From Phytoactinopolyspora endophytica (lineage in GTDB: Bacteria; Actinomycetota; Actinomycetes; Jiangellales; Jiangellaceae): a stretch of DNA of 13,441 nucleotides. The translations under genes were made by a program, and so were the position numbers. The notes beneath the pieces were generated by a model. The model did not search any database, had not been told where the DNA came from, and worked only from the letters and a program-made list of their open reading frames with translations. Within the stretch, counting starts at the first letter, position 1, and each line of letters starts with the position of its first letter. This document shows, piece by piece, positions 6,848-13,441 of this stretch. The stretch spans positions 164,060-177,500 of the forward strand of contig NZ_ML142851.1 of assembly GCF_004138495.1 (NCBI RefSeq). The letters are read 5' to 3'.

Positions 6848-7764
6848 CCCGGACCGGAGAGTTCGAACAGCTGCGCCCATTGTTGTTCTCGATCGCCTAC
6901 CGGATCCTCGGCAGCGTGAGCGAGGCCGAGGACGCCGTCCAGGAGACCTGGCTGCGCTTCGAGACCTCTACGACACTGCCCACGTCGACGAAGGCATTCC
7001 TCTCGGCCGTGGTGACCCGGATCTCGATCGACGTGCTTCGCTCGGCCCGCGTCCGGCGGGAGGAGTACGTCGGGGATTGGCTCCCAGAGCCGCTGCTCAC
7101 CGATCCCTATGAGGATCCCGCGCGGTCGGCGGAGCTGGCCGACTCGGTGTCGATAGCGGCCCTGTTGCTGCTCGAGCGGCTCAGTCCGCTCGAGCGGGCG
7201 GTGTTCGTGCTGCGGGAGGTGTTCGGGTTCGGCTTCGGCGAGGTCGCGTCCGCGGTGGGCCGGTCGGAGGCGGCGTGCCGCCAGCTCGCGACCCGGGCGC
7301 GGCGCCATATGGACGAAGGACGGCCCCGGTTCGACGCGGACCGCCAGGAGCGCGAGGAACTTGCGGCGCGCTTCTTCAAGGCGCTCCGGGAAGGTGACGT
7401 CGACGGCCTGCGGGAGATGCTTTCGGCCGACGTTCAGATAGCCGCGGACGGCGGCGGCAAGGCTCCGCAGTATGCCAGGGCCATCGTCGGCACCGACAAT
7501 GTGGCCCGGGTACTCGCCTCGACCTTCCCCGGGCTGGTCCGGATCGGCGTGACGCTGGATCCACGCGAGGTGAACGGCCAGCCGGGCCTGGTCGTTTACG
7601 ACCGCGACAACAAGGTGCTCCTCACCATGACACTGGACATACACGACGGGCGGATCCAGGCGATCCGCTCGGTGAACAACCCCGACAAGCTGGGGCACGT
7701 AGGCCCGGTAGCGGACGCTTGGGCGGTCGTTCGCGAGGTGAGCCAGGCTCGCCGGCGCAGATGA
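6844..7764 (+). CDS. ECF41-family RNA polymerase sigma factor with fused C-terminal SnoaL-like domain
   Basis: Alternative sigma factor of 306 residues, longer than ordinary ECF sigmas because a SnoaL/NTF2-like regulatory domain is fused to the C-terminus. Region sigma2 spans about residues 8-72 (AYRILGSVSEAEDAVQETWL), sigma4 about 105-160 (LSPLERAVFVLREVFGFGF followed by the EVASAVGRSEAACRQL helix-turn-helix). All three family marker motifs are present: WLPEP at 79-83 in the linker, DGGGK at 202-206 (DGGGR in most members), and NPDKL at 279-283. The C-terminal domain takes the place of a separate anti-sigma factor. It overlaps the epimerase stop by 4 bp (GTGA), so the two are translationally coupled. 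It converges with qcrB across 61 bp. SigJ of mycobacteria is of the same type. Confidence 0.93.
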   Translation: MTRTGEFEQLRPLLFSIAYRILGSVSEAEDAVQETWLRFETSTTLPTSTKAFLSAVVTRISIDVLRSARVRREEYVGDWLPEPLLTDPYEDPARSAELADSVSIAALLLLERLSPLERAVFVLREVFGFGFGEVASAVGRSEAACRQLATRARRHMDEGRPRFDADRQEREELAARFFKALREGDVDGLREMLSADVQIAADGGGKAPQYARAIVGTDNVARVLASTFPGLVRIGVTLDPREVNGQPGLVVYDRDNKVLLTMTLDIHDGRIQAIRSVNNPDKLGHVGPVADAWAVVREVSQARRRR

Positions 7765-7825
7765 GACGCCACCGCCCCGGCTGCACGTGCCATCGCTTGC
7801 CGGAGCCCGTGAGACGTAGGCGCGC

Positions 7826-9481
7826 TCACTGTTCGATCTCGTGGTGTTCGCCGTCATGAGCAGCTCTGATCTCCGCCTCCGTGGGCTTTTCGATGACGTC
7901 GCCGAAGTAGAACCTAGAGATGCGGGCGCGGCGGCGGTTCGCTTTGTAGCGCGGGTTGGGGATGCCGTGGGCGTCGGTGGAGGGGCCGGGGTCGAGTGGG
8001 GTGGGACGTTCGTGGGCGGTGAGGGTATAGGCGTGGGCCTGGGTGAGCGAGACGTGGCGTTCGGTGAACTCACCGTCGGGGCTGACGATGACGATGCCGG
8101 ACTCGTCTCCGTGCAAGACCTTGTCGCGGTCGCGGCGCTGGAGGCCGAGGCAGATGCGTTTGGTGATCCAGAAGGCGAGTGGTGGCCCGAGGATGATGCT
8201 GATCTGCAGGAATCGGGAGACCCAGTTGACGGGGAGGTGGAGAACGGTGGCGAAGAAGTCGTTGCCGCCGGCGATCCAGAGCAGGACGTAGAAGACGATG
8301 AAGCCGACGCCGAGGCCGGTGCGGACCGGGACATTGCGGGGCCGGTCTAGGACATGGTGTTCACGAGTGTCCCCGGTGAACTTCCGCTCGATCCACGGAT
8401 ACAGCGCCAGCGCCGTGACGATGAGACCGGGGAGAACGACGGCCGGAATGATGACACTTAGCGTCAACTCGGATCCGAAGATGTCGATCTTCCACGCCGG
8501 CATGATGCGTAGCGCGCCGTCCAGGAACCCGATATACCAGTCCGGCTGGGTGCCGGCACTCACCGATGCTGGGTCGTAGGGCCCCCAGAACCACACCGGG
8601 TTGATCTGGATGGCGGCGGCCATCAGGAAGATGAAGCCCCAGGCGATGAACATGAATCCGCCGGCCTTGGCCATGTACACCGGGAAGAACGGATAGCCCA
8701 CCACGTTCTTGTCGGTCTTGCCCGGGCCCGCCCAGTGGGTGTGCTTCTGATACCACAGCAGAATCAGATGCAGGGCGAAAAGCGCCAGGATCAGGCCGGG
8801 AACGAGGAGTATGTGCAAGGCGTAGAACCGGGAGATGATGTCTTCTCCCGGGTACTCGCCGCCGAAGATGAAATAGGACAGGTACGTCCCCACGACCGGG
8901 ATGGCCAGCATGCCACCTTCGACGATGCGCAGACCTGTTCCCGACAACTGGTCGTCCGGCAGCGAGTAGCCGAGAAAGCCATTGGTGATGCCGAGGACCA
9001 GCAAGGACAGCCCTACCAGCCAGTTCAGTTCACGCGGCTTGCGGAACGACCCGGTGAAGAAGTGCCGCAGCATATGGACGGACATGGCGGCGATGAAGAT
9101 CAGCGTGCTCCAGTGGTGAACCTGGCGCATCAGCAAGCCGCCACGGACCTCGAAGGACAACTCCAGCGTGGACGCGTAGGCCTCCGAGACCACGATCCCC
9201 CGCAACGGCACGTAAGCGCCCTCGTAGGTCACGTGAGCCATCGACGGTTTGAACCAGAATGTGAGAAAGACCCCGGACAGAATGACCAAGAGCAAGCTCC
9301 ACATGGCGATCTCGCCGAGCAGAAAGGACCAGTGGTCCGGAAAGACTTTGCGCAGATTCCGCTTCAGCCAGTGACTTGCCGTGATCCGCTCGTCGAAGAA
9401 GTTGACCAGTTTTCCCGCCTGTTTGATGGCCGGGTTCGCGCTGGTGCTGGCTCGTTCGTGAGTGGTGGTGGTCACGTCCAT
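7826..9481 (-). CDS. qcrB: Cytochrome bc1 complex cytochrome b subunit (orphan QcrB)
   Basis: Integral membrane cytochrome b that carries two b hemes and the quinol sites. The 551-residue protein has many hydrophobic helices (first about 54-77). Heme-ligand histidines are visible at 122/136 in QVHHWST...HMLRHF and at 223/238 in YALH...ALHL, spacings of 14 and 15. PDWY at 313-316 replaces the mitochondrial PEWY, as is usual in actinobacteria, and a long polar C-terminal tail is present. It looks intact. Normally it is the last gene of qcrC-qcrA-qcrB; here neither partner is present. Its upstream neighbour is cobIJ and it has its own ECF41-type promoter. The ATG at 9481 has a poor ribosome site; GTG 9475 with GAGG 7 nt upstream is an alternative start. 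Probably a paralogue of the main QcrB (inference). Confidence 0.94.
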   Translation of the reverse strand: MDVTTTTHERASTSANPAIKQAGKLVNFFDERITASHWLKRNLRKVFPDHWSFLLGEIAMWSLLLVILSGVFLTFWFKPSMAHVTYEGAYVPLRGIVVSEAYASTLELSFEVRGGLLMRQVHHWSTLIFIAAMSVHMLRHFFTGSFRKPRELNWLVGLSLLVLGITNGFLGYSLPDDQLSGTGLRIVEGGMLAIPVVGTYLSYFIFGGEYPGEDIISRFYALHILLVPGLILALFALHLILLWYQKHTHWAGPGKTDKNVVGYPFFPVYMAKAGGFMFIAWGFIFLMAAAIQINPVWFWGPYDPASVSAGTQPDWYIGFLDGALRIMPAWKIDIFGSELTLSVIIPAVVLPGLIVTALALYPWIERKFTGDTREHHVLDRPRNVPVRTGLGVGFIVFYVLLWIAGGNDFFATVLHLPVNWVSRFLQISIILGPPLAFWITKRICLGLQRRDRDKVLHGDESGIVIVSPDGEFTERHVSLTQAHAYTLTAHERPTPLDPGPSTDAHGIPNPRYKANRRRARISRFYFGDVIEKPTEAEIRAAHDGEHHEIEQ

Positions 9482-9523
9482 GCCTCGTCTTTCGTCCTAC
9501 GCGACTCGTCCCGTCATACATAG

Positions 9524-9550
9524 GACGTCGCGGGGCACGAAGATGTGACA
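9524..9550 (-). promoter_or_regulatory. Second ECF41-type promoter, upstream of qcrB
   Basis: On the minus strand, TGTCACA (9550-9544) is followed by exactly 16 nt and CGTC (9527-9524), a perfect copy of the ECF41 consensus. The bases after CGTC are also similar to those of the first promoter (CGTCCTATGTATGA here, CGTCCCATGTCTTA there; 11 of 14 identical). The expected start near 9520 gives a leader of about 40 nt before the qcrB ATG at 9481. It points away from cobIJ, straight into qcrB. Confidence 0.85.
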
Positions 9551-9568
9551 TCGGCTCGCGGCGGCAGT

Positions 9569-9595
9569 GTCGGGTCACAGGCAGGGGTCCCCGAC
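9569..9595 (-). terminator. Possible hairpin terminator after cobIJ
   Basis: GTCGGG and CCCGAC form a perfect 6-bp stem with a 15-nt loop, 9 nt beyond the cobIJ stop on the minus strand and 18 nt before the qcrB ECF41 promoter. There is no U-tract, so it is a weak candidate. Its position would insulate qcrB from the cobalamin operon. Confidence 0.3.
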
Positions 9596-9604
9596 GGGAG
9601 TAGC

Positions 9605-11209
9605 TCAGTTGTACGTGCGGGGTGTCCACACGGTGCGAGCGCCGTTGGAGTGTGTGGAGACGCGGGTCTGGGACGAGCCGACGATCAGCAGGCAGCGCAT
9701 ATCGACCTGGTCGGCATCGAACCCCGTGAGCGTGCTCACCTGGATCGACTCCTCGGAACCGCCGACGTCGCGGGCGACGACGATGGGGGTGTCCGGTGTC
9801 CGGTGCCGGAGCAGCACGTCGCGTGTCTGGTCGAGCTGGGCGCGGCGGCTGCGGGACGCGGGGTTGTACAGGGCGATGACCAGGTCTGCGGCCGCGGCGG
9901 CGTCGAGGCGTCGTTCGATGATCTCCCATGGCTTGAGCCGGTCCGACAGGGACATCACACAGTAGTCGTGACCGAGGGGTGCACCGACGCGTGACGCTGC
10001 GGCCTGCGCGGCAGTCAGCCCGGGAACGACGCGCACTGAGACACCGCTCCATCGGGGATCCTCGGCCTGTTCGAGGACCGCCGACGCCATGGCGAAGACA
10101 CCGGGGTCGCCGGATGACACGACCGCCACGCGTGCGCCGGCCTGTGCCAGCTCAAGCGCCTGTACCGCGCGGTCCGCCTCGACCCGGTTGCCGGAGCTGT
10201 GGCGTTGCTGGCCGGCCCTGGTCGGGACGCGCGCCACGTAGGGTCCGTAGCCCACGAGGTGATCCGCGGCCGCGAGCTCCTGCTGGGCTTCGGGGGTGAG
10301 CCATTCCGGCCCGGCCGGACCGAGCCCGACGACCACGACCTCGCCACCGGACCCGCCGTTCGCGGCTGCGGTGTCCCCGGCCTCAGCGGCTTCGGTCGAC
10401 GTGCGCTCGGTGTAGGCGGGACTGGGAACGACGGCGAGCGAGAAGTACGGGACCGACTCGGGGTCGACGTCTGCCAGCCGTTCCACCCGCTGGCCGCCCC
10501 ACGTGGCCCGCTCCACGTAGAACGCCTCGTCCAACCGCCCGGCCTCCGCCAGCGCGTCGCGGACCGAGTGGAACGTCCGGCCCAGCTTGAGGATGGCCGC
10601 GGCGTCGGTCTCCGCCAGCCGCATCGCCAGCTGCGGAGCCGGCATCGTGCCCGGAAGGACCGTGAGCGTCTCCTCATGCTGTACGAGCGGCCGGCCTAGC
10701 TGGGCCGCCGCCGCGTTCATCGAGGTGACTCCGGGAACCGCCGTCGCGTCGTAGCGGTCGCAGAGACGCTCGTGCATGTGCATGTACGAGCCGTAGAAGA
10801 ACGGGTCGCCCGCGCACACGACGGCGACGTCTCGGCCGGCGTCGAGGTGCTCCGCCAGCCGTTTCGCCGCGTGTTCGTAGAACTCGGCGATAGCGCCGTC
10901 ATAGCCGCCTGGATGCCGAGTGCCCTCCGTGGTGACCGGGTAGACCAATGCCTCCTCGATCTGGCCCTCACGCAGGTAGGGCTCGGCGATCGACCGCGCG
11001 ATGCTGCGGCCGTGCCGGGCACTGTGGTACGCGACGACGTCGGCCTCGCCGATGAGACGCGCGGCCTTCACCGTGACCAGCTCCGGGTCGCCGGGGCCGA
11101 GCCCGACTCCCCATAGCCGGCCGGTTCTGGTGGGCCCGGCGGCCCGGGTGTCAACGTCGTGGGAGCCGTCGGCCGGGCGTGGTGCGCCGTTGTTCACTGC
11201 TTCGGTCAT
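9605..11209 (-). CDS. cobIJ: Bifunctional precorrin-2 C20-methyltransferase / precorrin-3B C17-methyltransferase
   Basis: Two SAM-dependent methylases in one 534-residue chain. The CobI half (about residues 30-265) makes precorrin-3A; it opens with [13 protein letters not shown] at 34-46 and has [18 protein letters not shown] and [12 protein letters not shown]. An A/G/E/T-rich linker of about 25 residues leads to the CobJ half (from about 290), which methylates C17 with ring contraction. This half opens with [18 protein letters not shown] (GLGPAG at 295-300) and has [14 protein letters not shown] and [20 protein letters not shown]. The I-J fusion is common in actinobacteria. The ATG at 11209 overlaps the preceding TGA as ATGA, and AGGAGAAGGA sits directly before it, so translation is coupled to cobG-cobH. 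A hydrophilic N-terminal extension of about 28 residues precedes the first domain. Confidence 0.95.
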   Translation of the reverse strand: MTEAVNNGAPRPADGSHDVDTRAAGPTRTGRLWGVGLGPGDPELVTVKAARLIGEADVVAYHSARHGRSIARSIAEPYLREGQIEEALVYPVTTEGTRHPGGYDGAIAEFYEHAAKRLAEHLDAGRDVAVVCAGDPFFYGSYMHMHERLCDRYDATAVPGVTSMNAAAAQLGRPLVQHEETLTVLPGTMPAPQLAMRLAETDAAAILKLGRTFHSVRDALAEAGRLDEAFYVERATWGGQRVERLADVDPESVPYFSLAVVPSPAYTERTSTEAAEAGDTAAANGGSGGEVVVVGLGPAGPEWLTPEAQQELAAADHLVGYGPYVARVPTRAGQQRHSSGNRVEADRAVQALELAQAGARVAVVSSGDPGVFAMASAVLEQAEDPRWSGVSVRVVPGLTAAQAAASRVGAPLGHDYCVMSLSDRLKPWEIIERRLDAAAAADLVIALYNPASRSRRAQLDQTRDVLLRHRTPDTPIVVARDVGGSEESIQVSTLTGFDADQVDMRCLLIVGSSQTRVSTHSNGARTVWTPRTYN

Positions 11210-13368
11210 TCCTTCTCCTGCGCGATGGCGTTCAGAGCGGCGGTGGCGATGGCGCTTCCGCCACGACGCCCGTGGACGGTCATGTACGGCGCCGGGGCAC
11301 GCCTGACGAGTTCCTCCTTGGATTCGGCGGCCCCGATGAACCCGACAGGGACGCCGACGATGGCTGCCGGAGCGCCGACGCCCTCGTCCAACAGCTCGAA
11401 CAACCGGAAAAGAGCAGTGGGCGCGTTGCCGATCGCGACGACCGAGCCAGGCAGGCGCTCGCGCCACAGCTCGAGCGCGGCGGCGCTGCGTGTGTTGCCG
11501 AGCTCGGCCGCCAGACCGGGTACACGGGCATCGCCGAGGGTGCAGATGACCTCGTTGTCCGCCGGCAGACGAGACCTGGTGACCCCGCTGGCGATCATCT
11601 GCGCGTCGGTCAGGATCGGCGCGCCGTCGCGCAGCGCTGTACGGCCGGCGGCCACGACGTCGTCGCTACACGCGACGTCGTCGACGAGGTCGACCATGCC
11701 GCACGCGTGGATCATCCGGACCACCGCCGTCGCGACGTCGTCGGGTAAGCCGGCGAGGTCGGCTTCGGCCCGGATCGTCGCGAACGAGCGGCGGTAGATC
11801 TCCGCGCCGTCACGGACGTAACCGACAGCGCTTGTACTGGCTGACACCATGTTCTCCCTGCTGGGCGCGGGGCCCGGAATGTGCTGGTCGACGACGCCGA
11901 CCTCGGGTGACCTGGTCTGTGACGGGCGGCGACCCGGAGCCGGGCTACCGGTAGCGGCGGAGCGATCGCCGTGCGGGCCGCTCGCACTCGCTGATCCGAT
12001 CGCCGTCGGCAGCGCGTCGGCCGTCGTCGGGGTGCCGTCCACCGAGTAGCCGTCGCCGGTAGCGACCACGTCGGTGTGGCCGGTGCGTGGGCGGCCACAC
12101 CGTCGCTCGCATCCCGAGACATGAAGGACTGCGCCGGATGGAAGACCGGAGAGTACCTCGTGGATATCAGAGCGCACGTCTGCCGCGGATGACGCGCAGC
12201 CGGGGCTTCCGATGCAGGCAGTGACCCGCAGCGACGGGTCGTCCGGGTCGAGCACGTAGCCGCCGTCGCGCAGCCGGCCGGCCGACTCGGACGCGTTCTT
12301 CTTGCTCAGCCCCGGTATGACTACGGAACGCCACGGCGTGAAGATCGCGCCGTCAGGTGCGAGCTCGGAGAGCAGCCGCAGCTGATCGCTGGTGACCGTG
12401 CCGAACGTCACCCCGGCGACGACGCCGAACAGGTCACTGGGCTCGAACCGGTCTTGCTGGGTGCCGGCGCCGTGGTCCGGGCGCCGGCCGGCGGCATGGA
12501 TTCCCACCGCCGGGGGTGGGATCTGCTCGAACCGATCCGGGGTGGTGCGGACAATCCGCGTGGCGCGGACCGGCATGGCGCGGACGAGCGGCGTGGTGGG
12601 GCCGTCCCGTTCGGGCCACGCGGGGGACTCTCCTCGCCGGGCCATCGCGTCAGCGATCATGGCGGACAGCCGGTCTACGGCATTGTCCAGCTCACGCACG
12701 TGCCAGGCGCCGACACCGTCCGCCTCGAGCAGGTCGAGAAAGGCGAGCGCGGCGGCGACCATCGCGGGCACCGCTTGGTCCATCGGCACCCGCAGGCCGC
12801 TGTCGGCGCCGGCGAGAACGAGCGCACCGGCCGGTTCGCCGGCTTCGGCCACGGCACCGTGGGGTTCCGAGCGAACAGCCCGCCAGCCGACGTCGAGCGC
12901 TGAGGCCGTGAGATCGCCGCGGCCGTCGTCGAGGCCGAACTGGAAGCGCCCGGAGAGTGCCGTGAGCCTGGGCTCGGCCTGGATCGCCCGGTCAAGCGCC
13001 GTGACCAGCGGCCAGACGTCGACCAGGCCACCGGCAAGGCTACTCAACGGCGATCCGAGGATGTTGCGTATCCGTTCGTGAGACGGCGAGGGGAGCAGCC
13101 CAGCGTCGGCCAGACGCGTCGCCAGCGCTTCCGGGTCGGAAAGGCCACGGAGCTGCACATTGGCACGGGAGGTCACGTGCAACCGGCCGTCGCCGAGTAC
13201 GTCGATGCTCTCCGCGAGTACCAGCAGCTGCTGCGCGGTGAGCCTGCCGCCCGGGACGCGGACCCGGGCGAGCGGGCCGTCTGCGGCGTCATGGGTGGAC
13301 AGAGCGCCCGGGCATGCGTCGGCGCGTTCGCGCACAGTCCGGACCATCTCAGGACCGCCTTCCATCAC
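11206..13368 (-). CDS. cobG-cobH: CobG-CobH joined frame: precorrin-3B synthase + precorrin-8X methylmutase
   Basis: One open frame of 720 codons carries two enzymes usually encoded separately. Residues 1 to about 430 are CobG, the oxygen-dependent precorrin-3B synthase of the sulfite/nitrite-reductase fold: [28 protein letters not shown], and the Fe4S4/siroheme-type cysteines C385-x5-C391 and C420-x3-C424. Residues about 433-506 are a G/S/A/P/T-rich linker. Residues 507-720 are a complete CobH/Cbi[18 protein letters not shown], the catalytic-type histidine in MIHACGMVD (His554), [14 protein letters not shown] and [15 protein letters not shown]. No stop codon separates them. However, M507 is preceded by an AGGGAG-like site and would give a CobH of normal length (214 aa), so internal initiation is possible. 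The start is uncertain among GTG 13368, ATG 13365 and ATG 13347; the last has GGAAGG 10 nt upstream. A cobalamin riboswitch lies upstream. Confidence 0.9.
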   Translation of the reverse strand: MMEGGPEMVRTVRERADACPGALSTHDAADGPLARVRVPGGRLTAQQLLVLAESIDVLGDGRLHVTSRANVQLRGLSDPEALATRLADAGLLPSPSHERIRNILGSPLSSLAGGLVDVWPLVTALDRAIQAEPRLTALSGRFQFGLDDGRGDLTASALDVGWRAVRSEPHGAVAEAGEPAGALVLAGADSGLRVPMDQAVPAMVAAALAFLDLLEADGVGAWHVRELDNAVDRLSAMIADAMARRGESPAWPERDGPTTPLVRAMPVRATRIVRTTPDRFEQIPPPAVGIHAAGRRPDHGAGTQQDRFEPSDLFGVVAGVTFGTVTSDQLRLLSELAPDGAIFTPWRSVVIPGLSKKNASESAGRLRDGGYVLDPDDPSLRVTACIGSPGCASSAADVRSDIHEVLSGLPSGAVLHVSGCERRCGRPRTGHTDVVATGDGYSVDGTPTTADALPTAIGSASASGPHGDRSAATGSPAPGRRPSQTRSPEVGVVDQHIPGPAPSRENMVSASTSAVGYVRDGAEIYRRSFATIRAEADLAGLPDDVATAVVRMIHACGMVDLVDDVACSDDVVAAGRTALRDGAPILTDAQMIASGVTRSRLPADNEVICTLGDARVPGLAAELGNTRSAAALELWRERLPGSVVAIGNAPTALFRLFELLDEGVGAPAAIVGVPVGFIGAAESKEELVRRAPAPYMTVHGRRGGSAIATAALNAIAQEKE
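11848..11859 (-). promoter_or_regulatory. Candidate internal ribosome site and start codon for a free CobH
   Basis: Within the joined cobG-cobH frame, AGGGAG (11859-11854) lies 3 nt before an in-frame ATG (11850-11848); the following codon is GTG (11847), which would have 6-nt spacing. Initiation here would make a free precorrin-8X methylmutase of about 213-214 residues, the usual family size. The motif is real, but its use is inference. Confidence 0.45.
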
Positions 13369-13386
13369 CTCGTGGAATCGGACTAG

Positions 13387-13441
13387 CAGTGCCGTGGCCG
13401 GTCTCCTGGCTGACGGGTGGTGTCGTCCGGTCTGCCTTCCC
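13387..13441 (-). ncRNA. Cobalamin riboswitch, 3' part (cut by window edge)
   Basis: On the minus strand the sequence begins GGGAAGGCAGACCGGACGA at the right edge and reaches AGCCAGGAGACCGGCC (13411-13396), the highly conserved 3' closing segment of adenosylcobalamin riboswitches; GGGAAGG matches the segment commonly seen before it in actinobacterial examples. The 5' core with the CCACTG box would lie outside the window. It ends about 20-30 nt before the cobG start region, so B12 would repress the cobG-cobH-cobIJ transcript, most likely by masking the ribosome site since no terminator hairpin with U-tract is seen. Confidence 0.8.

Noticed and set aside
7765..7825. Possible terminator between the convergent sigma factor and qcrB genes
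   Set aside because: Only a 5-bp CCGGC/GCCGG pairing with a large loop and no U-tract was found, too weak to call.
7841..8350. Long plus-strand open frame of 169 codons opposite qcrB
   Set aside because: It is an antisense shadow of the conserved cytochrome b C-terminus, with V/G/D/E-rich composition typical of mirrored GC-rich codons.
9593..9615. tRNA-like 5' sequence GGGAGTAGCTCAGTT on the plus strand
   Set aside because: It resembles a tRNA acceptor/D-arm start, but no GGTTCGA-type T-arm or matching acceptor 3' side follows within 60-80 nt, and most of the stretch is the coding end of cobIJ on the other strand.

Overview
This is a GC-rich actinobacterial window (a genus cannot be named from sequence alone). 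Almost all of it is a cobalamin (vitamin B12) corrin-ring cluster. Actinobacterial hallmarks are the CbiET and CobIJ fusions, an actinobacterial-type QcrB, an ECF41-type sigma factor, frequent GTG starts and codons ending in G/C.

Layout, left to right. (1) 1-619, minus: the N-terminal part of cobyrinate a,c-diamide synthase (cobB/cbiA), running off the left edge. (2) 809-3090, plus: cobL (cbiET) and cobM, separated by 104 bp that hold a 12-bp inverted repeat. (3) 3103-3157: a perfect 24-bp-stem palindrome exactly between the convergent ends of cobM and cbiD. (4) 3171-4253, minus: cbiD, divergent over 47 bp from cobK (4301-5074, plus), which is followed by bluB (5131-5811, plus). (5) 5839-9550: a non-B12 module. 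It holds an SDR/epimerase-like gene overlapping an ECF41 sigma factor gene (plus), facing an unaccompanied cytochrome b gene, qcrB (minus). (6) 9605-13368, minus: cobIJ preceded by a single open frame in which cobG and cobH are joined. (7) 13387-13441, minus: the 3' part of a cobalamin riboswitch, cut by the right edge, upstream of cobG.

Pathway: CobIJ (C20 and C17 methylations), CobG (precorrin-3B synthase), CobM (C11), CbiD (C1), CobK (reduction), CobL/CbiET (C5, C15 and decarboxylation), CobH (methyl migration) and CobB (a,c-amidation) cover precorrin-2 to cobyrinate diamide. BluB supplies the lower ligand dimethylbenzimidazole. CobG belongs to the oxygen-dependent route and CbiD to the oxygen-independent route, so this is a hybrid set. 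Cobalt insertion, adenosylation and nucleotide-loop genes are not in the window.

The most notable result is regulatory. The ECF41 consensus promoter TGTCACA-N16-CGTC occurs perfectly twice, and the two copies face inward. One is upstream of the epimerase-sigma pair. The other is upstream of the orphan qcrB on the opposite strand. This predicts that the sigma factor controls a stand-alone cytochrome b as well as its own operon. The second notable item is the continuous CobG-CobH reading frame.
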